From: Fimousia sp045616445
Lineage (GTDB): Bacteria > Bacillota > Clostridia > Lachnospirales > Lachnospiraceae
Reading direction: 5' to 3'
Assembly: GCA_045616445.1 (NCBI GenBank)
Contig: JAZLGR010000017.1
Span: forward strand, 1-64,000
DNA: 64,000 bases
A program made the position numbers and the translations under genes. The notes below the pieces were generated by a model. It ran no database searches. It was not told where the DNA came from and worked only from the letters and a program-made list of their open reading frames with translations. Positions 43,636-51,576 of this stretch are shown piece by piece. Position 1 is the stretch's first letter. Each line of letters starts with the position of its first letter.

Positions 43636-43636
43636 A

Positions 43637-43978
43637 TTATATCCCCTTTCTTAATACTGAATATCCCACAACAGAATATTCTTTCGTTTCTTTCAAAAAT
43701 GGCAGTGTGACGTGGTAAGTCAGGATCACCTGTGCCATGGGCTTCCCATCCCTCTCAAACCGTTTGGTAGAAAGTCCATAGTGGGCCCGTCTGGCTTCCT
43801 CTTCAAATTTCCTGCAGTTTTCCTCGGCATAATCCGAGTGTTCTAGCATGGACACCACCCTGTGGTGATACTGCTTAGCTGTCCCGACTGTCACAGCCGC
43901 AGCATAGACGGAAAATACCAGATTGACCCCGGCCACGATCAGTATCAGGCTGACTGCCATCTCTATCCCAATTCTCAT
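43637..43978 (-). CDS. TadE-like minor pilin protein
   Basis: The 113-residue product begins MRIGIEMAVSLILIVAGVNLVF, with a TadE-type N-terminal helix whose Glu follows a small residue. A soluble domain follows (YHVTLPFLKETKEYSVVGYS). The ATG at 43978 has GGGAG upstream; the earlier ATG at 43999 is less well placed. TadE proteins are pilin-like accessory subunits of Tad pili. Confidence 0.62.
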   Translation of the reverse strand: MRIGIEMAVSLILIVAGVNLVFSVYAAAVTVGTAKQYHHRVVSMLEHSDYAEENCRKFEEEARRAHYGLSTKRFERDGKPMAQVILTYHVTLPFLKETKEYSVVGYSVLRKGI

Positions 43979-44009
43979 ACTCCTTCTCCCTGGATGCATC
44001 CTTCTATTC

Positions 44010-44324
44010 TTAGTGCGTATATCCGGAGATTCCCTGCTTCATGACAAATCCAATCACAGGCAGGCTGACACGGTAACGAAGACTGACGAATGCGTCATCT
44101 CCCTCCTTCGCCACATAGATCTCATAGCCCTCCTTTATGCCTCTTTCGCAGACTTTGTCGATGACGTTCTCCCCGCAGTTCCCTTCTTCTAGTGTTTCGA
44201 TCACTTCCCGGTAGGTATGCCATGCGCGGTAGGTATCCACGCATATGCCATTCATCCCCACCATCAGGGTAAACAGGAATAACAGCAGAGAAAAGCCCGT
44301 CAGCACCGAGATCGGCAGCTTCAT
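44010..44324 (-). CDS. TadE/TadF-like membrane protein
   Basis: This 104-residue protein has an N-terminal membrane helix (MKLPISVLTGFSLLLFLFTLMVG) and an extracytoplasmic domain ending in a beta-rich segment (SLRYRVSLPVIGFVMKQGIS) much like that of the following gene. The two are probably diverged paralogues within the Tad-like operon. Confidence 0.58.
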   Translation of the reverse strand: MKLPISVLTGFSLLLFLFTLMVGMNGICVDTYRAWHTYREVIETLEEGNCGENVIDKVCERGIKEGYEIYVAKEGDDAFVSLRYRVSLPVIGFVMKQGISGYTH

Positions 44325-44327
44325 CTG

Positions 44328-44468
44328 TTATAACCCGCACAGTCCGGCGATAAAGTACTTCTCTACCACGCCAAAAATCGACATCAGCCTGTAGATTCCG
44401 CCAATTATGCCAGTTCCAATCAGAACTGCTGCCACGTATGCACCATATTCATCCAGTAACATCTTCAA
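44328..44468 (-). CDS. 46-residue membrane protein of the Tad-like operon
   Basis: The start is TTG at 44468 with GGAG eight bases before; an ATG two codons later (44462) is possible. The sequence begins with KMLLDEYGAYVAAVL, followed by one hydrophobic helix. Like its neighbours it has a short polar head with an 'EYG' motif before the helix. Function unknown. Confidence 0.6.
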   Translation of the reverse strand: MKMLLDEYGAYVAAVLIGTGIIGGIYRLMSIFGVVEKYFIAGLCGL

Positions 44469-44488
44469 ATTCTCATCTCCAAAAAAAA

Positions 44489-44593
44489 TCAAAACAACGA
44501 CAATCCGGCCAGTACACGGTATCCTTCCACAATGGCCAGTGCGACGATAAAGAAAAAGATCGTCTCTCCATACATCTCAAAAAATGTCTTCAT
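44489..44593 (-). CDS. 34-residue membrane peptide of the Tad-like operon
   Basis: The ATG at 44593 overlaps the stop of the TadB/C-like gene (ATGA), so it is translationally coupled. The product MKTFFEMYGETIFFFIVALA... consists of a short head and a single transmembrane helix. It shares an 'xxYG' head with the two peptides that follow and has no known family. Confidence 0.6.
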   Translation of the reverse strand: MKTFFEMYGETIFFFIVALAIVEGYRVLAGLSLF

Positions 44594-45930
44594 AAATTAC
44601 TCCACAACTGAAACATCACGACAAATAGTACCGACATATCCATCATAATCTTGGCAGTGCCCAAAAACATGGGCATAAAAAAGAGAAATCCATAGGTTCC
44701 CAGCTCATCATCATTCTCCAGGCGTTCTGCCCGGTCTGTGAGAATGATATTGCGCTGCATGATTGCGCCCAGCTGAGTCTGGGCATCTTCTGTCCCCGTG
44801 TTGGTATAAGCATAGATCATCTTCATGGTGGAATGTACCTCCGGCACCGAAAGCTCCTTTAAAAAGTGATTATATGGCTTTATGGATACCGGATCCTCCA
44901 TAATCTCTTCTAACAGCCGGTTCATATCCACCTTCATCACCTCCGGCGTATCCGGAAGTGCTTCCAACAGACAGCGGTAAACATTATCTGAAGATAAGCG
45001 CAGGGTCATGGTACGGAGCCATCTTGGAAACTGCTTCTCCACTTCCCGCTCCAGGCGCTTCTTCGCCCTTGGATACTGGAGTGGATTGGCTCTCACATGA
45101 TTCCAGTCTTTCGCCATCTCTTCCTTCTTCATCGCCTTTGTTACGCCAAACCAGCTACCTCGCAGCTTCACCTGAGTGATGATATATAATGAATAGAATA
45201 AGAGGTATAAAAGGGTAGATGCCAACTGATATGGTGTACCCGCGAGGGGTGCACGCATAGCATCATTCTGGGTCAGCACGCGAAACAGGATGGTACAAAG
45301 GCCAAGAACAGCAAACATACTCAGTTCAATCTTCTTCTGCATCTGTCTGCGTTCCTTCTGGAAGAGATAAACCCTCTCCTTATAAAGCTTCAGATCTTCG
45401 ATCAGGGTGAATAACGCCCCCTGATACCGTCCGCCGAAGGCCTCCACACGGATAAAGAAATCATGCATGATCTTAAGCCGCTCACAGGGATATCTCTTCT
45501 CAAATCTGCGAAACACCCTCTCATAGGACAGGTCTTCCTCAGCGAATACTGCGTCGATCATTCCACTAATCTCCTCATGCAGCTGCCCTTCTGTGGCTTC
45601 ACAAACCTCCTCCAGGGCAGAAATAATCTTCGGATGCTTGCTAAATGCATACATCATCTGCTCCATATACTCTGTAACCATTGAAAAAAGGGATTGTTCG
45701 AACAAATATCGAAACTGTTGAATAATAATGAAGGGAGTCATGATTACAATCGCACCGAGCAGGATGAAGATTCCTCCCATGGCCAGATAATTCAGCTTGC
45801 CAAGAAGTATGACCAACAGCATGGAGAGTATCAGCCGAAGCAGATAGCTCTTCAGGGAATAATGGAACCCATATTCCTCGATTCTTGTCGCTAAATGCTT
45901 AAAACGAATAGAACGGAATATAGATACCAT
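44590..45930 (-). CDS. TadB/TadC-like pilus assembly platform protein
   Basis: This large protein has several hydrophobic segments (near residues 30-70, 205-255 and the last 40) around a soluble region, matching type II/IV secretion F-domain platform proteins. It is longer than a single TadB or TadC (446 residues), so it may do the work of both. Its start (ATG at 45930) overlaps the end of the ATPase gene by about 32 bases; an in-frame TTG at 45939 is an alternative. Confidence 0.68.
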   Translation of the reverse strand: MVSIFRSIRFKHLATRIEEYGFHYSLKSYLLRLILSMLLVILLGKLNYLAMGGIFILLGAIVIMTPFIIIQQFRYLFEQSLFSMVTEYMEQMMYAFSKHPKIISALEEVCEATEGQLHEEISGMIDAVFAEEDLSYERVFRRFEKRYPCERLKIMHDFFIRVEAFGGRYQGALFTLIEDLKLYKERVYLFQKERRQMQKKIELSMFAVLGLCTILFRVLTQNDAMRAPLAGTPYQLASTLLYLLFYSLYIITQVKLRGSWFGVTKAMKKEEMAKDWNHVRANPLQYPRAKKRLEREVEKQFPRWLRTMTLRLSSDNVYRCLLEALPDTPEVMKVDMNRLLEEIMEDPVSIKPYNHFLKELSVPEVHSTMKMIYAYTNTGTEDAQTQLGAIMQRNIILTDRAERLENDDELGTYGFLFFMPMFLGTAKIMMDMSVLFVVMFQLWSNL

Positions 45931-46858
45931 GCTTCTCAAATTTCTCCCGGAGATTCTCTGGAAGATTGATCAGATTCATCTCATCTTCGTCGCACAAGAT
46001 ACGTACCTGGCCTGTCACCTTGTCAAATGCACCGATCTGGGCGATAAACCGACTATGATCCCGCCTCTGACAGACCATAATGGCTATGTCAAGAAAGCCA
46101 AATACGTCTCTTCGAATTCGCTCTGCAGTCAGACTGTCTGCTACCATATTGACAATACGGTCCGGTATCTTGCGCACATCATCGGTATGGACGGTAGTAA
46201 TACAGTAATGTCCCGTGGTCAGGGATTCCATCAGATGTCTCACTTCATCTCCCCTCGCTTCCGAGAGTAGAATCCAGTCCGGCATCTGTCTCAAACTGGC
46301 CTTGATCGCCTGGGTATAGGTAAAATGATTCTCATCTACCTTCAGTTCCACACTGTCCCTGTCTGGATGAATGCTGCTAAAATGGATCTCTAAATTATCT
46401 TCAATGGTAATGACACGGTCACGCTCCGGAATATAATTGGTCAGAAATTTCAGTAACTCTGTCTTACCGCTTCCTGTCTGTCCGCAGATGACGATATTCA
46501 TATGTGCCATGACGCACTGCTTCAGAAAATCCAGTTCCTGCTGGCTGCAATAGCACTGTGATATTAAGTTTTCTTCTTTTAGTCGTTGAATTGGTGGTGA
46601 TTTTCGAATAGAAATAGATCTACCACTCCTTGCATAGGCCTCATGAATGATAGAAATCCTCAAGCCGTTAGCCTCCGCCTCCAAGAGTGGCATATGCTTG
46701 TTGAAATTAAGACTGACAACATTGCTTACGTGGGAAGTAAACTGATTGATAAATGCTGTCTCTAAGAAAATGTCAGGAGAATATCTCCCCTTCGTCAGAT
46801 GTTCGATCCAGAGCCTCCGCCCATTCCAGTTAATGTCGGTGATTTCCTCGTCCATCAC
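45899..46858 (-). CDS. CpaF/TadA-family secretion ATPase (start uncertain)
   Basis: This is the hexameric motor of Tad-like secretion. It has Walker A CGQTGSGKTELL (near 125 from this GTG), the Asp box and a Walker B (ILLSEARGDE), with the ISIRKSPP segment before the core. The frame continues upstream of the GTG at 46858 without a stop for 17 further codons (…NYYLSEEQFGPLYPFV) that suit the family N-terminus. Those codons begin at an ATA (46907-46909) eight bases after GGAGG. Starting there gives 336 residues. See the finding on the ATA codon. Confidence 0.85.
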   Translation of the reverse strand: MMDEEITDINWNGRRLWIEHLTKGRYSPDIFLETAFINQFTSHVSNVVSLNFNKHMPLLEAEANGLRISIIHEAYARSGRSISIRKSPPIQRLKEENLISQCYCSQQELDFLKQCVMAHMNIVICGQTGSGKTELLKFLTNYIPERDRVITIEDNLEIHFSSIHPDRDSVELKVDENHFTYTQAIKASLRQMPDWILLSEARGDEVRHLMESLTTGHYCITTVHTDDVRKIPDRIVNMVADSLTAERIRRDVFGFLDIAIMVCQRRDHSRFIAQIGAFDKVTGQVRILCDEDEMNLINLPENLREKFEKHGIYIPFYSF

Positions 46859-46941
46859 AAAGGGATAAAGGGGACCAAACTGTTCCTCCGATAAATAGTA
46901 ATTTGTTATATAACCTTCCTCCTTTCTCTTGATATGGTACT

Positions 46942-46970
46942 ATTATACCTATATTGGTAATTACTGTCAA
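46942..46970 (-). promoter_or_regulatory. Consensus promoter of the Tad-like operon
   Basis: On the minus strand TTGACA (46965-46970) and TATAAT (46942-46947) have a 17-base spacer, an exact consensus. Transcription would begin near 46935, 26 bases before the ATA at 46909. Confidence 0.9.
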
Positions 46971-46981
46971 TTATAAAAAAG

Positions 46982-47015
46982 AAAAAATTGCACACCCTAA
47001 GGCAGAGTGTGCAAT
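46982..47015 (-). terminator. Aminotransferase terminator
   Basis: On the minus strand ATTGCACAC...GTGTGCAAT is followed by TTTTTTC, 31 bases past the aminotransferase stop and just before the Tad-like promoter. Confidence 0.88.
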
Positions 47016-47045
47016 CCTACTTCTATTTCTATTTTATCCTCTTAA

Positions 47046-48230
47046 TTACTGCAACTTTTCAAGTGCGATTCTCATACGCTTTAATCCCTCTTCCAGATTT
47101 TCCATGGAGTTTGGATAAGCAATACGAATCGTATTCGGTGCCCAGAAGGCTTTGCCAGGCATGAGAGCGATTTTGGCTTCATTTAACAAATAGTTAGAGA
47201 AGTCAACGGAGTCTTTGATGATCATGCCGTCTGCTTCTTTGCCATAGTAGCTGGATACATCAGCCATAACATAGAAGGCGCCGCCTGGTTTGACACAGGA
47301 AATACCTGGAATCTGGCTTAAGGTTTCATATACATAATCACGACGACGTTCGAATTCTTCGTGCATTTCTGCGATAAATTCTTTGCCGCTTCGTAATGCT
47401 TCCACTGCTGCCCACTGTACAAATGTGGTGGAGTTGGAAGTCATATGGCTCTGCAGTGCAGCAATTCCTTTGGCAACAGGTTTTGGTGCTGCAGTATAGC
47501 CTACACGCCATCCAGTCATCGCGTGGGATTTGGATAATCCATTTACCACGATGCTGTGTTCATAGATGTCATCGCCTAAGGATGCCACGCAGACATGGAC
47601 ATTGCCATCGTAGATCAGTGTTTCGTATACTTCGTCAGCAATCACATAAAAATCATGTTCCACAGCAAGATTGCCAAGACGAAGAAGGGACTCTCTGGTG
47701 TAGCATGCGCCGGTTGGGTTGTTCGGTGTATCGATGATGATTCCCTTGGTTTTATCTGTCAGAACGCCTTCGATCAGATCAAGATCCAGCTGGAAATATT
47801 CATCGGTATCTACCAATACAGGAGTGCCACCTGCTAATTTGATCATCTCCACGTAGCTTACCCAGCATGGAGTAGGCACGATGATCTCATCTCCCGGGTC
47901 ACAGATTGCCATGAGGGAATTAAAAACCGCCTGTTTTGCCCCTGTGGAGATACAAATCTGATCCGGGTCATAGTGGACCTGGTTGTCTCTTAACAGCTTT
48001 TCACAAATCGCTTCCTTCAATGTGGCAACACCGGTTACTGGTGCGTACTTTGTCTTACCTTCATCGAGCGCTTTCTTACATGCCTCTCTGACAATCTCCG
48101 GAGTAATAAAATCCGGTTCTCCTACGTTAAAGGAGATAATATCTTCTCCCGCTTCGCGAAGCTTGGCAACACGGTCAAACAATGCGTTGGTTGCGGATGG
48201 TTCCATATTTAAAATTCTCTGTGATAACAT
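47046..48230 (-). CDS. Class I pyridoxal-phosphate aminotransferase (aspartate type)
   Basis: Transfers an amino group between an amino acid, probably aspartate, and a 2-oxo acid. The 394 residues show the family motifs ISFNVGEPDF, the PLP-binding DTPNNPTGACY and the lysine in SKSHAMTGWRVGY. The start is the ATG at 48230 with AAGGAG eight bases before; a GTG nine bases earlier lies too near that site. Confidence 0.93.
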   Translation of the reverse strand: MLSQRILNMEPSATNALFDRVAKLREAGEDIISFNVGEPDFITPEIVREACKKALDEGKTKYAPVTGVATLKEAICEKLLRDNQVHYDPDQICISTGAKQAVFNSLMAICDPGDEIIVPTPCWVSYVEMIKLAGGTPVLVDTDEYFQLDLDLIEGVLTDKTKGIIIDTPNNPTGACYTRESLLRLGNLAVEHDFYVIADEVYETLIYDGNVHVCVASLGDDIYEHSIVVNGLSKSHAMTGWRVGYTAAPKPVAKGIAALQSHMTSNSTTFVQWAAVEALRSGKEFIAEMHEEFERRRDYVYETLSQIPGISCVKPGGAFYVMADVSSYYGKEADGMIIKDSVDFSNYLLNEAKIALMPGKAFWAPNTIRIAYPNSMENLEEGLKRMRIALEKLQ

Positions 48231-48362
48231 TCCTATCACTCCTTATCTGTTTATTCTAATTCTACGCATCTCTAAAATGAAATATGGAATATTATACCAC
48301 AAAAGTTTATTATTATACCACTTTCTTTTATAATAAAAAGACTTATTATAATGAATCAGGGC

Positions 48363-48391
48363 AAAAAAAGAGACTGTCAAAAGACAGTCCC
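48363..48391 (-). terminator. Terminator after the 95-residue gene
   Basis: On the minus strand GGACTGTC...GACAGTCT is followed by seven T residues, 20 bases past the stop at 48411. Confidence 0.88.
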
Positions 48392-48410
48392 TTCGTTCGT
48401 TCCGTTCAAA

Positions 48411-48698
48411 TTATTGCTGATATTTGTAGAGATAGCAGCCTGTTAAGTTGCGAAGCTTTGTAGTTCCGCTGATGATAGCAGCTTTGCCAACAGTTGGTGC
48501 ATCCACTTTCTTCAGATACTGTGCTGTAACCTTGCACTTTTCAAGGTCTGCTCTGATTTCGCAGATTTCAAAGACATGATCACCAGAATTATAGTTTTTA
48601 CCGTCTACAGTAAGTAAATCGCCGCAAGCAAGTTCTTCATTGGTATAAAATTCAATGAATACGCCGTCTTTGTTCTCATGTGCTTTTTTAACTGTCAT
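48411..48698 (-). CDS. Small conserved-looking protein of unknown function
   Basis: This 95-residue protein, probably cytoplasmic, starts with MTVKKAHENKDGVFIEFYTN and has a beta-rich pattern. There is no signal peptide, membrane segment or known motif. GGA precedes the ATG, and it has its own terminator, so it is a single-gene unit. I do not recognise a family. Confidence 0.6.
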   Translation of the reverse strand: MTVKKAHENKDGVFIEFYTNEELACGDLLTVDGKNYNSGDHVFEICEIRADLEKCKVTAQYLKKVDAPTVGKAAIISGTTKLRNLTGCYLYKYQQ

Positions 48699-48829
48699 AA
48701 TTCCATCCTCCGATCTTATTTATTTCTTCTTTCCGAATTCTTTTGATGTAGCTATATTTTACCATAATTTTCTACAATAAACTATATTTTTTTATTACAT
48801 TTTTTACTTCCTTTTTAGATAAATGTAAC

Positions 48830-48875
48830 AAAAAAACTGCCATAAGTGAGATTTTGACATCTTACTCATGGCAGT
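48830..48875 (-). terminator. Terminator of the polysaccharide ABC exporter
   Basis: On the minus strand ACTGCCAT...ATGGCAGT, a long imperfect stem, is followed by TTTTTTT, just after the stop at 48881. Confidence 0.88.
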
Positions 48876-48880
48876 GCGTT

Positions 48881-49690
48881 TTAGTTGAATATTTTTTCAA
48901 ATAAGGAGCGGTTGTCCTCTTTTAATGTTCTGCGTTCGAACTTTCTGTCCTGCAGCAGTTTCTTTCTTTTCTTGGACAGATTGTTAAGTCCTTCCACGTA
49001 AGTGGAGTAGCAGTCTGCCACACGTTCGATTGGACCATACATCTGAAGCTCGCCGCCTTCTAACCAGATTGCGGTGTCACAGAAGTTACGAACCTGATTT
49101 AAGGAGTGGGAAATGAATACGATGGTTTTTCCTTCTTCCTTTAATGCGGTCATTCTCTGCATACATTTCTTTGCAAATGCTCTGTCCCCAACGGATAATG
49201 CTTCATCGACGATCAGAATATCCGGATCTAAACATAAGTTAATGGAGAATCCAAGTCTGGATTTCATACCGGAAGAATACTTCTTAACCGGCTGGTATAA
49301 GAAATCGCCGATTTCTGCGAATTCAATTACACCTTCGGTAATCTTGTCGATTTCGTGCTTACGGAGCCCAAGAAGTGCTCCCTTTAATTCGATATTTTCA
49401 AGACCGGTGAGCTGCATATCGAGACCAGTGTTGATGGCGATGAGCGCCTGTTCCCCATTGACATACATCTGACCTTCATTGGCTTCAGAAATACCTGCAA
49501 GAACAGTGGACATGGTAGATTTACCAGATCCGTTGGTTCCTAAAATACCAACTACTTCGCCCTTTGGAATCTCAAAGCTCACGTCGTGTAATGCATAAAA
49601 ACGTTTCTTGGTTTTTTTCTTGCCCTTTTTGGACTTTAATGTATAGATTTTGGATACATGGTCAAACTTAATAGCGTAATCTTCTGCCAT
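48881..49690 (-). CDS. Polysaccharide/teichoic acid export ABC ATPase (TagH/Wzt type)
   Basis: This 269-residue ATPase has a basic N-terminus (KKGKKKTKKRFYAL), Walker A GTNGSGKST, signature KKYSSGMKSRLGFS (the SSGM form of the TagH/Wzt group) and Walker B DILIVDEALSVGD. It lacks the long C-terminal carbohydrate-binding domain of some Wzt proteins. The permease lies 11 bases upstream. It powers transport of an undecaprenyl-linked glycan across the membrane. Confidence 0.93.
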   Translation of the reverse strand: MAEDYAIKFDHVSKIYTLKSKKGKKKTKKRFYALHDVSFEIPKGEVVGILGTNGSGKSTMSTVLAGISEANEGQMYVNGEQALIAINTGLDMQLTGLENIELKGALLGLRKHEIDKITEGVIEFAEIGDFLYQPVKKYSSGMKSRLGFSINLCLDPDILIVDEALSVGDRAFAKKCMQRMTALKEEGKTIVFISHSLNQVRNFCDTAIWLEGGELQMYGPIERVADCYSTYVEGLNNLSKKRKKLLQDRKFERRTLKEDNRSLFEKIFN

Positions 49691-49701
49691 AGCCTTACCT
49701 C

Positions 49702-50511
49702 CTAAATCAAGTCAATGATCATCTTCTTGAATCGGTTCATGAGACAGCTTCCTGACACGAAAAGAACAAGTGTGATCACGATATATGCAATAAACTGGTG
49801 TCTGTAAGCCCAGAGGCCCTTGTGATACAGGAACGCATCACGGTATCCGCTTACAATATAGAAAATAGGGTTCGCCTTCATAACGAGTGTAACAGCTGGC
49901 CATTCTTTAACACGATCGATGGACCATAAGATTGGTGTCATGTATAATAACAGTCTCATACATGCAAGAATCATCTTACGAACATCTCGTGCTAACATAT
50001 TCAGTACAGATGTCAGCATACTTAAGGATGTTGCAAAGATAAATGCCAGTGGCAGATACCAGAGAAGCTCCAGCCAGTAGATACATGGGCGGGCACCCTT
50101 GGCAATTTCTACAACAATTACAATCAGCAGAATACATACATGATTGAATAACTCCTGCAGACAGACTGTCGCAGGCAGGATACTTACCGGGAACTTCATC
50201 TTCGTAACAACATTCTTCCTTGTGTAGATTGCGTTACATCCCTTTGTGATACATGGATTGATATAGAACCATACACACATACCGGCAATCATCCATTCGA
50301 TATAACCAAATCCGTCAACGCCCTTACGGTTGAAGAGCAGACCGAATACAAACCAATATGTCAAAATCTGAATCAACGGATGTGCAAAGTTCCAGAACAC
50401 ACCCAGGTTGGATTCTCTCATATCACTGAGCAAATCATATTTTGCGATGGAATAAATACGATAAAGATTGTTAAAATTCTCATCCAAAACATACTTTACG
50501 CTCTTAATCAT
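49702..50511 (-). CDS. Polysaccharide/teichoic acid export ABC permease (TagG/Wzm type)
   Basis: This ABC-2 permease of about 269 residues has six hydrophobic segments. The family-typical NLGVFWNFAHPLIQILTYW near the start and the closing FKKMIIDLI are present. The start is the ATG at 50511 with GGAGG eight bases upstream; an ATG 51 bases earlier lacks support. No glycosyltransferases adjoin, so the exported glycan is made elsewhere. Confidence 0.92.
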   Translation of the reverse strand: MIKSVKYVLDENFNNLYRIYSIAKYDLLSDMRESNLGVFWNFAHPLIQILTYWFVFGLLFNRKGVDGFGYIEWMIAGMCVWFYINPCITKGCNAIYTRKNVVTKMKFPVSILPATVCLQELFNHVCILLIVIVVEIAKGARPCIYWLELLWYLPLAFIFATSLSMLTSVLNMLARDVRKMILACMRLLLYMTPILWSIDRVKEWPAVTLVMKANPIFYIVSGYRDAFLYHKGLWAYRHQFIAYIVITLVLFVSGSCLMNRFKKMIIDLI

Positions 50512-50666
50512 AGTTTTGTCCTCCAATGTAGAATCTATATATAGTTTTCCCTGTGTTTGCACACTATAGTACGTTAATTATAATCAAAATGTATTCATTT
50601 GTCAAAAAAAGTAGTATACTAATAGGTAATGATTGAGACAATTATAATAGAAAGAAGGGAATATTT

Positions 50667-51476
50667 ATGAATACAGCATTAACAATCGCAGGCAGCGATT
50701 CCAGCGGAGGCGCAGGCATCCAGGCCGATATGAAAACCATGATCACCAATGGCGTTTATGCCATGAGTGCCATCACTGCATTAACTGCACAGAACACAAC
50801 TGGCGTTACCGGCATTATGGAAGTAACACCAGAATTCCTAGAACAGCAGATTGATGCCATCTTCACGGACATTTATCCAGATGCAGTTAAGATTGGTATG
50901 GTTTCCTCCAGCGACTTAATCAAGATGATTGCAAAGAAATTACAGGCTTACGAAGCAAAGAACATCGTAGTAGACCCTGTTATGGTGGCAACCAGCGGTT
51001 CCAAGTTAATCAGCGACGACGCCATCTCCACCTTAAAGGAATATCTTCTTCCTATGGCAACTGTGCTTACTCCGAACATTCCGGAAGCAGAAGTACTTGC
51101 TGACATGGAAGTAAAATCAGCAGACGATATGATCGAAGCTGCAAAGAAGATTTCTGACACCTACCACTGTGCCGTACTTTGCAAGGGCGGCCATCAGCTT
51201 AATGATGCCAACGATCTCCTCTACCGTGACGGCGATTACAAGTGGTTCAACGGCAAGCGCATCGACAATCCGAATACCCATGGAACAGGCTGTACCTTAT
51301 CCTCTGCCATTGCTTCCAACTTAGCTAAGGGATTCGATCTTGACACTTCCGTAGAACGTGCCAAAGCATATATCTCCTCTGCCCTTGCAGCAATGCTTGA
51401 TCTTGGTCAGGGAAGCGGTCCTATGAATCATGGATTTGATGTGTCCGGAGAATTCGCAAAACATCCTGAGATGTAG
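50667..51476 (+). CDS. thiD: Hydroxymethylpyrimidine/phosphomethylpyrimidine kinase
   Basis: This ribokinase-fold kinase phosphorylates HMP to HMP-PP for thiamine synthesis. It shows the N-terminal AGSDSSGGAGIQADMKT, the central VVDPVMVATSG and the catalytic HGTGCTLSSAIA. At 269 residues it is normal. It is alone, divergent from the ABC exporter; there is no TPP riboswitch in the 155-base gap before it. Pyridoxine-kinase activity of some homologues is not excluded. Confidence 0.94.
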   Translation: MNTALTIAGSDSSGGAGIQADMKTMITNGVYAMSAITALTAQNTTGVTGIMEVTPEFLEQQIDAIFTDIYPDAVKIGMVSSSDLIKMIAKKLQAYEAKNIVVDPVMVATSGSKLISDDAISTLKEYLLPMATVLTPNIPEAEVLADMEVKSADDMIEAAKKISDTYHCAVLCKGGHQLNDANDLLYRDGDYKWFNGKRIDNPNTHGTGCTLSSAIASNLAKGFDLDTSVERAKAYISSALAAMLDLGQGSGPMNHGFDVSGEFAKHPEM

Positions 51477-51522
51477 GCCGGCTACAGGAATGGATAACAG
51501 ATACATTTGACAAAAAAACAGC

Positions 51523-51551
51523 AAAAAAGTGTGCCGAGGCACACTTTTTTT
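51523..51551. terminator. Bidirectional terminator between thiD and glgB
   Basis: AAAAAAGTGTGCC pairs with GGCACACTTTTTTT around a tiny loop; both strands end in T runs. It serves the convergent thiD and glgB genes. Confidence 0.92.
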
Positions 51552-51576
51552 ATTACAATCAACCCGAAGGCTGAAT

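Noticed and set aside
50512..50666. TPP riboswitch before thiD
   Set aside because: The conserved CTGAGA and the partner motifs of the TPP aptamer are missing, and the gap is only 155 bases.
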